64,000 bases of DNA from Caenorhabditis remanei (taxonomy: Eukaryota; Nematoda; Chromadorea; Rhabditida; Rhabditidae). Position numbers and translations under genes: made by a program. The notes under the pieces were generated by a model. The model saw nothing but the letters and a program-made list of their open reading frames with translations, ran no database searches and was not told where the DNA came from. Every line of letters starts with the position of its first letter. The stretch's first letter is position 1. Below are positions 46,449-57,600 of this stretch, one piece after another. The DNA lies in assembly GCF_010183535.1 (NCBI RefSeq), contig NC_071333.1:10042587-10106586 (forward strand), written 5' to 3'.

Positions 46449-48299
46449 TGCTGGAATTTTTTATTATTGTTTTTATCGAGATGTTTCATTTATACGTGCA
46501 AAAAACGGTTCAAATTGAGAATTAGGGGTTCAAACCAATCGGAAGTTGTGAATAACTGTTCGAGATTATGTTTTGGTCACAAACTTTCGAAAATTTGCAT
46601 TTTTAAGTAATAAAATCTATTTTTAAACTTAAAAATAAATAAAATGCCGGGGGTTAGAGAACAACAATCACTCGCTGGTCGGCAGTCGTGGCGAGACCCG
46701 CTCGCAGCGAGAGAGAAGAGGGCAGCCGTTGCGACGTCTGTGTCTCTTTCTCTCTTGCTTGGTGGCGGATCGATGGGCCAACCAGAAGAGAAGACGAGAA
46801 GAGGCCATGGGAGAAAGACGACGTTTTCAGGCAACACAACGTGTCCGAAAATGAGGAAAAAGAAAAAAAGAGTGCTTTTTGGTATATTGGTTTTCAGAAC
46901 TACTGCGCATGAATAAATTAAGCTCGGATCTGAATATGATTCCAATTTTACTGAAGATCATTTTGTCAAAAATAAAATTTTTGCATGAAAACTATAGAAA
47001 CTATCAAATCTTCTTTTTGAGAACAGGTGAAACGAAAGCAAGTTTTTGAAAACATTCTCTGAAACTGATATTTCTGACAGCATGAAAGATTTGAAGCTGG
47101 AACTAGTCATAAAAGTGCGCCATCTTCTAGCAAAAAAAATTGGTGAAACATTTTATTCAAAATAAGTTCTCAGCCCAATCAGCCAAAAGCCATCGTTGAC
47201 TACTACCAAAATATTTATGGTTCCAATTTTAGAACAACTGCGAAACCCGTCCGCCACATATAGTTTTCTATAATTCCTGAATGTTATCCAGTAACTCTGG
47301 AATAAGTTACCAAACTTGGAACTTAAAATAACCGTAATTAAGTTCTAGTTTTGTGAACTGTTTTCCTCTCGTTTTTAGTTAGAATACAGAATGACCTTAG
47401 TTGTGAGTATCAAAATAATGTTTGTACAGCCGTTTTCCGGTTCTGCTTCTTTTTCTCATTTTGAACATCACTTCCTAGACCGTGGTAATTATCGAGGGCG
47501 AATATGGCTGGTGGAAATTTATCGAGGCCACTCAGGAAATGCGATCGTCGTCGTTTCCGAATTCATAGCCTTAGATTAGTTTTTTTTTCGAAATATCTGG
47601 AATACGTAGATCTGGGTTTGTTTTCATTTCGTATTTTTCCACTTTTTGCATTTTCCTCATCAAATCGTAGTCAAGAGCTGACAAACTAGCATACATTTTT
47701 AATCTCAAACCACACGATTTTCACTATATAATTATTAGTTTGTTATACTTGCCGAACACAACCACAGCCGTTTTTGCCTCTAGCCGATCGATGGGCTCCT
47801 AGAGGCTCCATTCTGCTTCTGCGCTGCTCGGTAAGTCGTCCAAGATTAACGACCGCCCATTTCCCGTTGAGAAATCTGCACTTCTCTACACAATCTTTCT
47901 CTTGCCTCTCAGATTCAGGACACTCGCTGCTCTTGATGTTTCCAACACACTTCCGATGAAAACTTTGCCCAGACTCTCACATTACCAAGGAGACGTCATG
48001 TTTCTCAGCAACGTTTTGTAACCTTTAGCAACCTGCTGTGCATTTGCCTTTCGAGAATTCATTCCAGCTTTCATTTCTTCTCAAATTTTGTTCGTTTTGA
48101 ATAGAGAATAGACTAACCGTACTCTGATTTTTTATACAATGAATATTCATAACTTGTCATCTTCTTTCTGTTCCGCAGCTAGTCATCGTTTCAATGATCA
48201 AACCTCCCGCATTCCGCCCTCAACTCCATGAGACCATTTATAAAAACATATCATTAGGTATCCAATTTGGCTGTCAACTCTTGCCTGTCTGTTGCCAAT
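46449..48299. other. Intergenic, divergent promoters
   Basis: The 5' flanks of the subunit H gene and the Ulp-like gene. A GC-richer segment at 46640-46820 contains CTCGCAGCGAGAG-type sequence. Some open frames occur (47391-47579) without splice evidence. I see no gene. Confidence 0.4.
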
Positions 48300-49645
48300 A
48301 TGAGCTATCAACTCACCTTTGAGCCGGATTACCAGAAAACGGTACTCTACCATCGGCAACGTAAGGATCTCTATAATACACTTGTAAGACAATTAGTTTA
48401 TCAATTTCAGTCAAAGCTGAACATCCAGAAGCAGCTTCCGAGCTTGTCACGTCATGTGATGTAGGTCAGATCACGGGATATTGTTTCCAATAATGTTATT
48501 TAGCGTCAATTCATCCTGACTGGAGATAAGGTTACTCTTCCACCAGCATCGCATCCAAACTCCAACAAAGCGTTGGTCAACTTCTTCAACACGGTTTTGA
48601 TGCAGAAATTTGTCAAAGAGTGAATATTCAAAGACTGATAGAGAAAAACTAGAAAGAAGTATTACAGGCCGGTGTTTGTCTACGCAGCGGAACTTTTCGA
48701 TGAGTTGTACGAGAACAAGTTCGCAATGGAGACTGTGACTAAAAATGATGTAACAACTAAAAGTATTCAGAAGTTGAGTTCATAAGTTATTTTCAGTACA
48801 CCAAGTTGTTCTACAAGCTGTTTAAGGTCAACGACCTTGTCTTGCTTCAGAAGAAGATAATCCTTTTCCCAATCAACTACGGTTACACTTGGTGGGACTA
48901 TTTTAAAACAAAAAATAAAGTCAACTCACCAATTCAGGCATCTCGTGGCTATTAATCAACCGTTGAAGTCAACAGTTGAGGGAGAAAACTGTGATGTCTA
49001 TCTGGTGTCAGCGCATCGTGTGGTGCCACAATTCTCGCTGGCAAAGGTTATCACCAAATATCTCGAGATGGCTTTCTCGGTCATGAACGAGACAGTTATC
49101 AAAGAGAACTTCAAATTCCATGAGATGGTCTTGGAGGATTGTGCCAACCAACCACAAGTTCTTTGCTGTGTCTACACAGAACTTGCATTCAAGATTTACG
49201 AATGCAAAAAGGTACAAAAATAGGGAACCGTGAAGAAATTCCAAGAGCTAATTTTCAGGAGATGTCCCTGTATTTTTCGGGAATCAAGCCAGATGTTCAA
49301 CAAATGAAGTTCAATCACTACATTTTTGCTCGTTACATGCAAACCATGCTTAACTGTTTTGCCGTTGAGGTAACTTGAATATTTCGAAGTTTCAAACCAC
49401 ATTTCTATTTACAGCACAACGAATTTGGACAAATTCCTCACTTTAATGTTATCACCCTGGAGGATGAGGATCTTGTTTGGGTGGAAAAGACAGATCTGGA
49501 TCGTATCCTGAACCCAAACCGGCAGCTCCGAACAGTTCGTCCACTTCGCCAATTCGCACCAAAACGGGAACCAATTTCCGAATGGATGGCTAACCGGGAA
49601 GCAGCTCGCAAGGCAGAGGAGCCCACTTCAACATCTGATTTGTAA
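48300..49645 (+). CDS. Ulp1/SENP-like (C48) protein, probably non-catalytic
   Basis: Eight exons (48300-48360, 48411-48460, 48504-48619, 48668-48749, 48797-48891, 48938-49211, 49259-49369, 49415-49645) encode 339 residues. Hallmarks of the Ulp1 fold are PNSNKALVNFFNTVLMQKF (the 'new N-F' helix), PINYGYTWHLVAIN (the PIN...HW block with catalytic His), and VLCCVYTELAF, where Cys aligns with the D-C-G nucleophile. At the expected catalytic Asp (YLDS) it reads YLVS. Family members cleave SUMO or related tags. With the Asp replaced by Val and the G after Cys by Cys, activity is doubtful. The C-terminus is Arg/Pro-rich. I cannot name the C. elegans orthologue. The exon 2 donor (GTAGGT) and 43-nt intron 2 are inferred. 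Confidence 0.7.
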
Positions 49646-51965
49646 ATTAATTTTTTCCTGCTTTTTCAACATCTCACATCTTTACTTGGTTTCATCAATT
49701 CCTGTGGTTTTACAAATAGAATCTCCTGTCCAAAAGTGAAGACGTCACTTTCTCTCTTCATTTCATTTCTCACGTTTTTGCAGTCATTTGCACCTATTTA
49801 TTGTAAAAAGTGTTCATTCATTCCAAGTTTTGTGGTAATTGAACTAACTTCCGAATAAAATATCCTGAGAAGTTTTGCAACACGTCACATGTTCTCAGAT
49901 TTCAGCCAACAATTAAGGATTATTGAGCAGTCAACATTTGAGTACGAAACGTGTATCTTGAGAAAATACATGACGGCTATATGATACATTGTTTCAGAAA
50001 AATGAGATTGTAGGTTTGATACTTTCAGCGAAAATTATATATCTGAATATAATGATGATGATTGACACTCTCATGAAAAAAACGTGATGCTTTAAGAAAG
50101 ATTAAAATTTTAACGTTTCCAAAACTACACAAAAAACTGAAAAGTCCACACACCTACATCTATAGTAAATAAATCATGAAAACTAAACCTGGTGAGTGAA
50201 AAAACCCAAATGAAAGTGAGTAACGTAGTCTCTGTCAATTATGCCACCTGTTGTTCAAAACAATTATTCATTGGTTAATGTCAGATTCAGATTTTTATCT
50301 ATTCCATTCTCACTCATCTCCTGCCACCTCAAATGGATGTGAGCAAGAAGGTCACTACGTGGTGAAACACAGAATGAAAAATCGGAATAAAAAGTTTTTA
50401 GGCACTGTACAAAACTTCAAACGGAATTAGCGCTTTTGTTATTCTGAGAAATGGTTTTCAACTAAACATTTCATGTTGCCGAAAGTATGCTTAACCATAC
50501 TCACTTTCTACTCTCTAATTGTGAACTGGTACAGTATAATTATACACGTAAGTTTTAATGCAGTCGTGTGCCTCGTTTCACATAAAAAGATGCGCCGCGC
50601 CAAGTTCACACCAAGTGCCGCCACCCGATTAGAGACTTGTCTTGACAAGATCTCTTCCTTTCATTTGACGCCAAATTGGCGGCAACTTTTTTTTATTGGT
50701 GAATCTTGATTTTCATCGTCGTCATTTTTAACGACAAAAAACGGAACTGGTGACGGATTTCACCTAGTTTTTATTTATTTATAGATTTCATGGTGTATTT
50801 GGAATATGTATTTTGTATTTTGGGTGAAATTTCAAAATAAACATACTTTAAAAAAAACTTATTTCACTGCTAGTATTCCTACCATGAATATCAATCACAG
50901 TCTTCTCACAATTATGACATGAGCAATTATCTTGATATGTGTATTATTCTAACCTCTTATCTCATCAACAACAAGTATTGCGCTATTTCCTAGTCATAAC
51001 AATAATGAGAGCCATGACGAGCATTGACATGAAGATGATTGCTAGACGGGTTGCATCATAGGATTGTTTCGAATGTTCCCACCTTGGGCTTCTAATTAAC
51101 CTGTTATATCTAGTGTCACCCCCTGCTGAGAGAACTCAATATGTTTTCCCAAGTTGTGTAACAGGTTTCGCACGTAATATGAGCCACGCATTAGCACCGA
51201 GTGACTCTAAAAAAGTTTTCGTTTGGAACCAGCTGGGAACAGATGTTCTTGAAATAAGGCACTAGCTGAGCAAATACGACAGGCGGTGAAAACTTTGAAG
51301 GTGTTGATAGAAATATGAAATTTAATGAGGCGTGAATTTGTACAGAAAATATTTTTGTGTTTGTCGTATAGTAGGATGAGATGAAGCATTTGTTTTGTAA
51401 AACTACATTTTCTTCAAAGTTGGTTTAAATTTGTTTCATTGGGACAGAAACTTGACATAATTTTGATTCTTTGTCCTTTAGGCTAATGTTAATCCAAAAT
51501 CAAAAAATTTGCATAGATATTTTTGTAGTTAGCAAAGTCTAATTTTGGAATATTTCAGAATGCAGATAGTTTTAATGAAACTTTTATTTGATTTCCAAAA
51601 TTTTATAGTTTTGCATTATTAATATGAATACATATTCTAATTCCCCAAACTGGGATACAAGACATCAATGTAAACCACAAGGCTTGTCTTTTATTTAAAA
51701 TTTGTTCTGTGTACACCTAGATAGATATAATTCAAAAGTATTCACTTTCAATGTCTAAACCGTTTTATTCCATTTTTGTATCTCGCTTCTTACACGCTCT
51801 TCTATCGTGGCAGATAATTAATCACGGTCCTCTTCTCCGCAACGCACCTCCCCCCAAACGGAGTACTGTAGAAGAAGTGTGGGCGGAGTCAATTCCGTAT
51901 CGTCTTTTTTCTCGGACCAAGACATTAGATAGTCAGTCATTCATTTTCTATTTTAGTGTGTCATC
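49646..51965. other. lin-32 upstream region
   Basis: AATAAA lies at about 49855 after the Ulp-like gene; the remaining 2.1 kb is AT-rich and free of credible exons. A conspicuous GC-richer block is at 51830-51900 (CTCCCCCCAAACGGAG), about 100 bp before the lin-32 start. It probably holds lin-32 enhancers. Confidence 0.45.
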
Positions 51966-52850
51966 ATGAGCTGGGAACAATATCAAATGTATGTGCCACA
52001 GTGCCATCCAGCTCTCATGTATCAATCCGTCGGATCTATTCAATCTACTATGACTACCCCTCTTCAAAGCCCTAATTTTTCTTTGGACTCCCCTCATTAC
52101 CCCGAAAGTCTTTCGTGAGTTTGAATGACTATAACTTCAAATAGTCACTATTCTTTTTCAGTCATTACAGCAACGGTGGAGGAAAAGATGACAAGAAGAA
52201 GTGCCGCCGCTACAAGACTCCGTCCCCACAACTGCTCCGGATGAGAAGAAGTGCCGCCAACGAACGGGAGCGTAGAAGAATGAACACATTGAATGTTGCT
52301 TATGATGAGGTATGTGAATTAGTAAAAGGAAAGCTCATAGAAATTTCAGATGACCTGTAGTGGATGAATAGAAAGTTTAGTCATCTAGGCTAGTCATCAG
52401 CTAGGCTTACATTTGGAGATAATTCTTTTGATTATGATTGCGTGACTAATGATTTGACGAATAAGCAATATATTGAAGACAATCGTTTGTCATTCATAGT
52501 CACTCAAACATTCAAAATCATAACCAAGAGTGTGTATACTGTAAACGTGCAAGCCTATGACATGAAGGACGTATCTGGTAACAGATGTTATCCTTTCTCA
52601 GTATACTAGTCGTTTATGTTTACCTCACTCACTACCAATTTCTTTTCCATTCAATTTATGACTTCCCATTTGAAATTCATTTCTATTCATGGCATCATTT
52701 CAGCTTCGCGAAGTCTTGCCGGAAATCGACTCGGGGAAGAAGCTTTCGAAATTCGAGACTCTGCAAATGGCTCAGAAATACATTGAATGCCTGGCCCAGA
52801 TTCTCAAAAAAGATGCAAAGCACGAGAACAGCAAGAACAAATCCGGATAA
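51966..52850 (+). CDS. lin-32: Atonal-family bHLH transcription factor LIN-32
   Basis: Three exons (51966-52114, 52162-52309, 52704-52850) encode 147 residues. The basic region reads RMRRSAANERERRRMNTLN, with the atonal-type NERERRRM and the A-N residues that contact the E-box. Helix 1, a short loop and helix 2 follow (LREVLPEI, KKLSKFETLQMAQKYIECL). The N-terminus MSWEQYQMYVPQCHP is highly like the C. elegans protein, which specifies touch-receptor, ray and other sensory neurons as a heterodimer with an E protein. The second intron (394 nt) falls between the basic/helix-1 part and the rest of the domain. Small differences from C. elegans show this is another species. Confidence 0.97.
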
Positions 52851-54041
52851 AGTTTTAAAACTCCTTCTTTTTTGATTATGGGTACCGTGTCATCTTTCCA
52901 TTTATTATGTGTTTTTTAAATTTGCTTCTTACTTCTTCATTTAGTTACTATCCATCTTTCAGTTTAGCCCCAGTTTTCATATATTCCTTTATTCGAATGA
53001 ATCTATATAATCAGATATCCTTTGGTTTCTGTTGAATAGAGAAGGTGCAGAAAGAAAAAGCAGGTTTTGCAAATCTTCAGGAAAAAAACGAACAAAGAAA
53101 GAACACCGTCAGATGTTTTTTTTTCTGCTTTATCCGGAAAAAGTCCATAAAACTTCTCCTGCAGATCTAGGTTTACGGTAAGGAGGAGAGAAGAAAACCA
53201 TTGACACGTGCCGCGCATCAAGATAGCGATCAGGAGGACAAGTGTCGGTTGTCGACAAGAGCCTTGTTTCGCGCAGTTTCTTACAACTTTTCATTTTTCG
53301 AATTAATAGAAAACGGGGAAGAAGGAACGATGGCATATTTCAACAAGATAGTATGTTGAACTATCTGATTTGCGGATGACGGATTGGCTCATCCATTGAG
53401 ATCTCATCGTTTCCCACGAGAAAAGTTCAGCCACGCTTTCTTATCTTTTTCGATATCCCAGTTCACACATAGGTTACAAAAGTTCATCGAGGAGCGTCAG
53501 AAAATGATTGATGAAACACTATCTCTGAATAATCAAAAATTTGACAATTTCATAACAATTCAATGAGTCCCCAACTTTAATTCATGAGCTTTGATTGTTC
53601 CGGCAACTCGAACATTCTATAAGTTTATGTAATTTCTATGCCGTTATCAGAAAGCATCACGAGTTCTTAACACCCACAGAGTTATCATAAAAGTCATGAC
53701 TTGGTTCACATGGTGTGATTGGTGACAACTGACACTACGTTCCTTTGTTTGGAGTTGATTTCCCCCGTTTGGGCAAAATACAGAAATCACAACATTTCAT
53801 AATGTAGCATGTGTTTTTGATTTGAGTGTTTCACATTTAGCGCAACTTCGTTTCAAATAATTTCAGACTTGATTTATTAGGGTGAAAAAAAAAAAACAAA
53901 AAATCCCGAGATATTTCATCATTTCCATCTAACGCACACAATACTTTTTCTACTCCTTCCTCTATTTCGCTACACTCTCTATCTTACACTTTTTCCCGTT
54001 TTCCTCTTTCTTCACCAAAGTTTGCATTGGCTGTTGATGTG
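52851..54041. other. lin-32 3' flank and intergenic region
   Basis: Pyrimidine-rich sequence without a splice-supported gene. An A12-type run lies near 53886. ORFs on either strand appear to be chance. Confidence 0.45.
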
Positions 54042-54113
54042 TCCTCGGTAGTATAGTGGTGAGTATCCGCGTCTGTCACATGCGAGACCCGGGTTCAATT
54101 CCCGGCCGGGGAG
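54042..54113 (+). tRNA. tRNA-Asp(GTC)
   Basis: 72 bases fold as a standard cloverleaf. The 7-bp acceptor stem is TCCTCGG with CCGGGGA (one G-T pair) and discriminator G. The D-arm contains TAGTATAGTGGTGAG (A box) and the anticodon loop CTGTCAC has anticodon GTC. The T-arm is CCCGGGTTCAATTCCCGG (B box). A TTTTT-containing tract just downstream serves as the polymerase III terminator. No intron. Confidence 0.97.
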
Positions 54114-54871
54114 AAATATTTTTGTTTTTTTCTCTTTGTTATAGATAACAAATGTCTCTTTTTTCATTTGAAAACAGAACAAAGAAAATTTAGACCCTCG
54201 CTTTTGCGTAATGATCAGTCATCCGATTCCCGACACTTGTAACATGCCGACATATATCGTTGTCCAGAAAGTCAGCGGCAAACGATGATCCATCGGATCG
54301 TAAACATTTGATTGTTGAGCGCGCCCAGATGTTGTCGTCGCATCACCTGCCAATACGGCTCCGTTAGCCGGGTCGAGCAGATTACGCAACTCAACCCTTT
54401 GTAGACAGCCCGCGCGCAACATGATAATTATGTTCCGCACCGTATTCCGAGAATCATTTCCAACTAATGACCTTTTGACGTATGCCTAATAAACGCGTTA
54501 GCGGTGGGTGAGAAATGGTGAAGGAAAGGGTGAAAGGTGGAAATACCTTAACGTCGCCTCCTTTTTTACGCAACGCAATCCTTTAATTGGCAACAATCGA
54601 AAAACACCGGCTCTGTAAACTGCCAAAGGTGGGATGAGTCTTCAAAGAAACCGAAAGCATCTGGCCAGAATCTAATTGGAGGGTAAGCCGCTTCCGGATT
54701 GCAGCATGTTTATTAGATAACAGGTCACGCCCTGCTTCTGACTGTTAATCTGGTTCTTCCTTTCTTGGTATATGCACATCAGCATTTCAAGTGGTTTATT
54801 ACATTTGTAGAGGCTCATATTTTCAAAGAGAAGTACAAAATTTGGCAACAATTTGTGGCATTTATGATTTA
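54114..54871. other. Intergenic with GC-rich minus-strand ORF
   Basis: A minus-strand frame at 54219-54422 begins at an ATG (MLRAGCLQRVELRN), ends in TGA and contains DPANGAVLAGDATTTSG and PLTFWTTIYVGMLQ. Composition is richer in GC than the surroundings. It could be a small or partial gene, but no neighbouring exons were found. Confidence 0.25.
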
Positions 54872-57106
54872 TTAAAGCTCCGACTTGGTCGCTGGAGGCT
54901 CATCAAACTCGAATGGACAGAAGTCGGGATTGTTGTTAGGCTGGATACGGTATCCCCTGGAGACCAATCGACAACGGAGTTCGTGCATTCTTGGCCACGC
55001 ATCCTCAGCTCGCTGAGTCTTCTCCGCTGGTGACCAAAGTCTTTCGGCCGCTGCGGACGCTCTTGGCCTGAAGTGTGAAAAATCAGAATGTTAGTTAGCA
55101 CGTTAGCGCAATTAGCTATTCCAACGTGAAAAAACGGAAATTCCACGGAGAAAGATACATTCACAAGAGAACAAAAAGTGTGAAACTTTGCAGAGTGATT
55201 TTTGAAATTTTTCGCTAGAATTAGAACCTGCTAATGTATTCAAGCATGAACCACTTGGTCACACTTACCAAAGTCTGGCTTCAATGTTGGTATTATCCAC
55301 CAACTCTCCCCAGATTGCTGCAATACCACCCAAAACCAAGTTTTTCTGTGCATCAGTACCATTGAAGTTTGTAGGGTCACAATAGTAATATCTGAAACAG
55401 AGAAAATCCTAATTTCTCCGGCTTTGTAAAGTTACGATACCTCGAATTAGATGGAGCGGTTCCACTGATCTCATCTCTCCAGTCAGCTCCATATTTGATG
55501 TAGTTCAAATACCAACACGCGGAAATGATAACCGGGAAGTTCTTGGATGTGATGTTCTTGACCTGCTCGTAGATTTCCTCATGAGTGTTTCCCTTCCAAA
55601 TATGAATGATTGAATTTGGATCAGGGATATTGTTATCAAACACTTCTTGCCAGAAGATTGGCTTACGTTTCAATTTTAGTTTTTCAACAATTGCAAAGAG
55701 CCTGAAAGAATTGAATGGTGAATACTGTAGCGACATCATGACTCACTTTTCAAAAAAGTAATTTTCCAAAAGAATTGTGTCGTTTCCGAATCCTTTTTCT
55801 TCCATGAATTTTCGGATTTTCTTATTTCTGACCCAACACTCAACGATAAAATCATTCACTTCATCACCACCAAGATGTAAAAATTGATCAGGGAATGTTT
55901 CAGTGACTTCTTCCAAGAATTCCTAAACAAGAAGATTAAAAGTCTTCCTATTGACCTTTTCACTTACGGAAATAAAGTCAAAATTAGCTTCATTTATTGG
56001 ATCAACCAGATTTGGCAAGAAAGTCTCTTCACCCTTTTCGTCAAAACACTCCGTCAAAAAACCTTTTCTCCCTTTCCAAGAAGATGTGTGTCCGGGTAAA
56101 TCGAATTCCGGAATAACACGAATACCACGGAGTCTTGCAAACGCAATAACTTCAGCAATATCTTCACGTGAGTATACGTGACGCGGAGAATACGCCCCCT
56201 GAAAAACAGTACTAAGCTCATGGGATCTCAAGAATAGAACAAACCACTCCATGTAACTCTGGGAATTTGTCAGAAGTATAGGGGAACGATTCACTGTCAA
56301 CAAGATGCCAATGAAGAACATTCATCTTATTCATTGACATAATCTCCAATTGTCGTTTGATAACATTCAAAGACAAGAAATGACGACTTGTGTCGATCAT
56401 AATTCCACGAACTGGGAAACGGGGCTTGTCGAATATTTCAACAGTACGGATTTTGTACTGAAATTTTTTAATTTGATATCTGGCAATACCCTGGAATCTA
56501 ATCTAACCTCCTGAGATTTCTGATCATAGAAAACTAAATGACTCAATGACTCCATTGCGCGAAGTGCACCCCAAACGGTTTGCGCATTAATTACTGCCTC
56601 TGAGAGACTGACACGTAAAAGATCTGAGATAAAGATTAGTTAATCTGCCACACTTATTATATCTCGCATACATTCTTCACTGGATCCATGAACTGGTGGT
56701 CCACTCGGACACTCTTCTTTCACTGTCACGGTTATAATGAAATCTTCAGTGCCTCCTGTTTTCATTTCAACCGGGTATGGGAACAACCACTTATTCACTG
56801 TAAATTACAACTATTTTTCTTGATCAAATGGATTATAACAAACTGTAATTATCAGCCATTGACAGGAGAACATCACAATCTTTTCTGTCTCCAAGATCAA
56901 TTCCGATTTTGTCATAAGTGAGAGTTCGGTTCTTAGACCCATAGATGATTTTTTGGGGAAGTGGCCAAACCTGTAACTTGAAAGAGTGAACTGACTGTTT
57001 ATACGTTGGATTATACCCCTCCGACACTCCAACGATCCGGCTCATCTCGGCCGTAGAACCACGCAAATGTGGAGACAAATAAAAGTGATAAAATCAAAAG
57101 TCGCAT
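54872..57106 (-). CDS. hex-1: Beta-N-acetylhexosaminidase (GH20)
   Basis: Multi-exon minus-strand gene. It starts with a signal peptide ([17 protein letters not shown]) for entry into the secretory/lysosomal route, then [21 protein letters not shown]20 signatures appear in order: [45 protein letters not shown] and [11 protein letters not shown], the last holding the catalytic Asp-Glu pair that acts by substrate-assisted catalysis. The end is [16 protein letters not shown], then a short acidic tail with TAA at 54872-54874. It removes terminal GlcNAc/GalNAc from glycans and glycoconjugates. Introns are short; one exon boundary near 56640 was not resolved precisely. The first intron is about 48 nt. 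The name follows C. elegans hex-1, which sits beside lin-32 and peb-1 there. Confidence 0.95.
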
Positions 57107-57348
57107 TACCTGGAAACTGATTATTAATGAAACTTGAAGTAGACAGATAGTACAAAAAAGTTAGAAAGGATTAACTTTAAGATCAAGTTGAAGGAAGAAA
57201 AATGACCGGCACGACTTGAATGTTTGCCTTTTCACGGGGGCTCGATTCGTGAAAACGTTTTATTTGACTTTCAAAAAGTTTTTATCGCATTCAGTTTCTC
57301 GTCGGTCATCAATAAGAGGAGAACATTCGGGAAAATAATGAGAACAAA
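57107..57348. promoter_or_regulatory. Divergent upstream region of hex-1 and small ORF
   Basis: Only 242 bp separate the hex-1 start from the plus-strand ORF at 57349, so any promoter activity is shared. No specific motif is assigned. Confidence 0.3.
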
Positions 57349-57600
57349 ATGGTCCACACTAAAACACAGACACTCAGGAAGTCATTAGACATGCTGAAGT
57401 CAGCAGCAAAGTGTATTCCGCCTCGGGGGGAAGTTGGTAGCAAAAGAAAAAAGGAAACTATTGAAAACCAAAGTTTAAATGAAGGAGCTCAGAAGTGTCC
57501 CAAGTTTACAATGAAACAAAAAGAAGAGAAGTGTGAGGGCGTCACATTGACTGCCTGTAAATTAAGAACATCACATAAACAATCGCATCGAATAAGATAA
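57349..57600 (+). CDS. Possible small basic protein, 83 aa
   Basis: An uninterrupted frame from ATG (context ACAAAATGG) to TAA. The protein is Lys/Arg-rich and hydrophilic (MVHTKTQTLRKSLDMLKSAA, EVGSKRKKETIEN, KCPKFTMKQKEEK) without a signal peptide or known domain. It lies head-to-head with hex-1. No intron. It could be a real small gene or chance; comparison with other species would settle it. Confidence 0.3.
   Translation: MVHTKTQTLRKSLDMLKSAAKCIPPRGEVGSKRKKETIENQSLNEGAQKCPKFTMKQKEEKCEGVTLTACKLRTSHKQSHRIR

Noticed and set aside
54862..55164. 100-codon ORF at the end of hex-1
   Set aside because: It is in the wrong frame; the HEX-1 C-terminus ([14 protein letters not shown]) occupies the overlapping frame.
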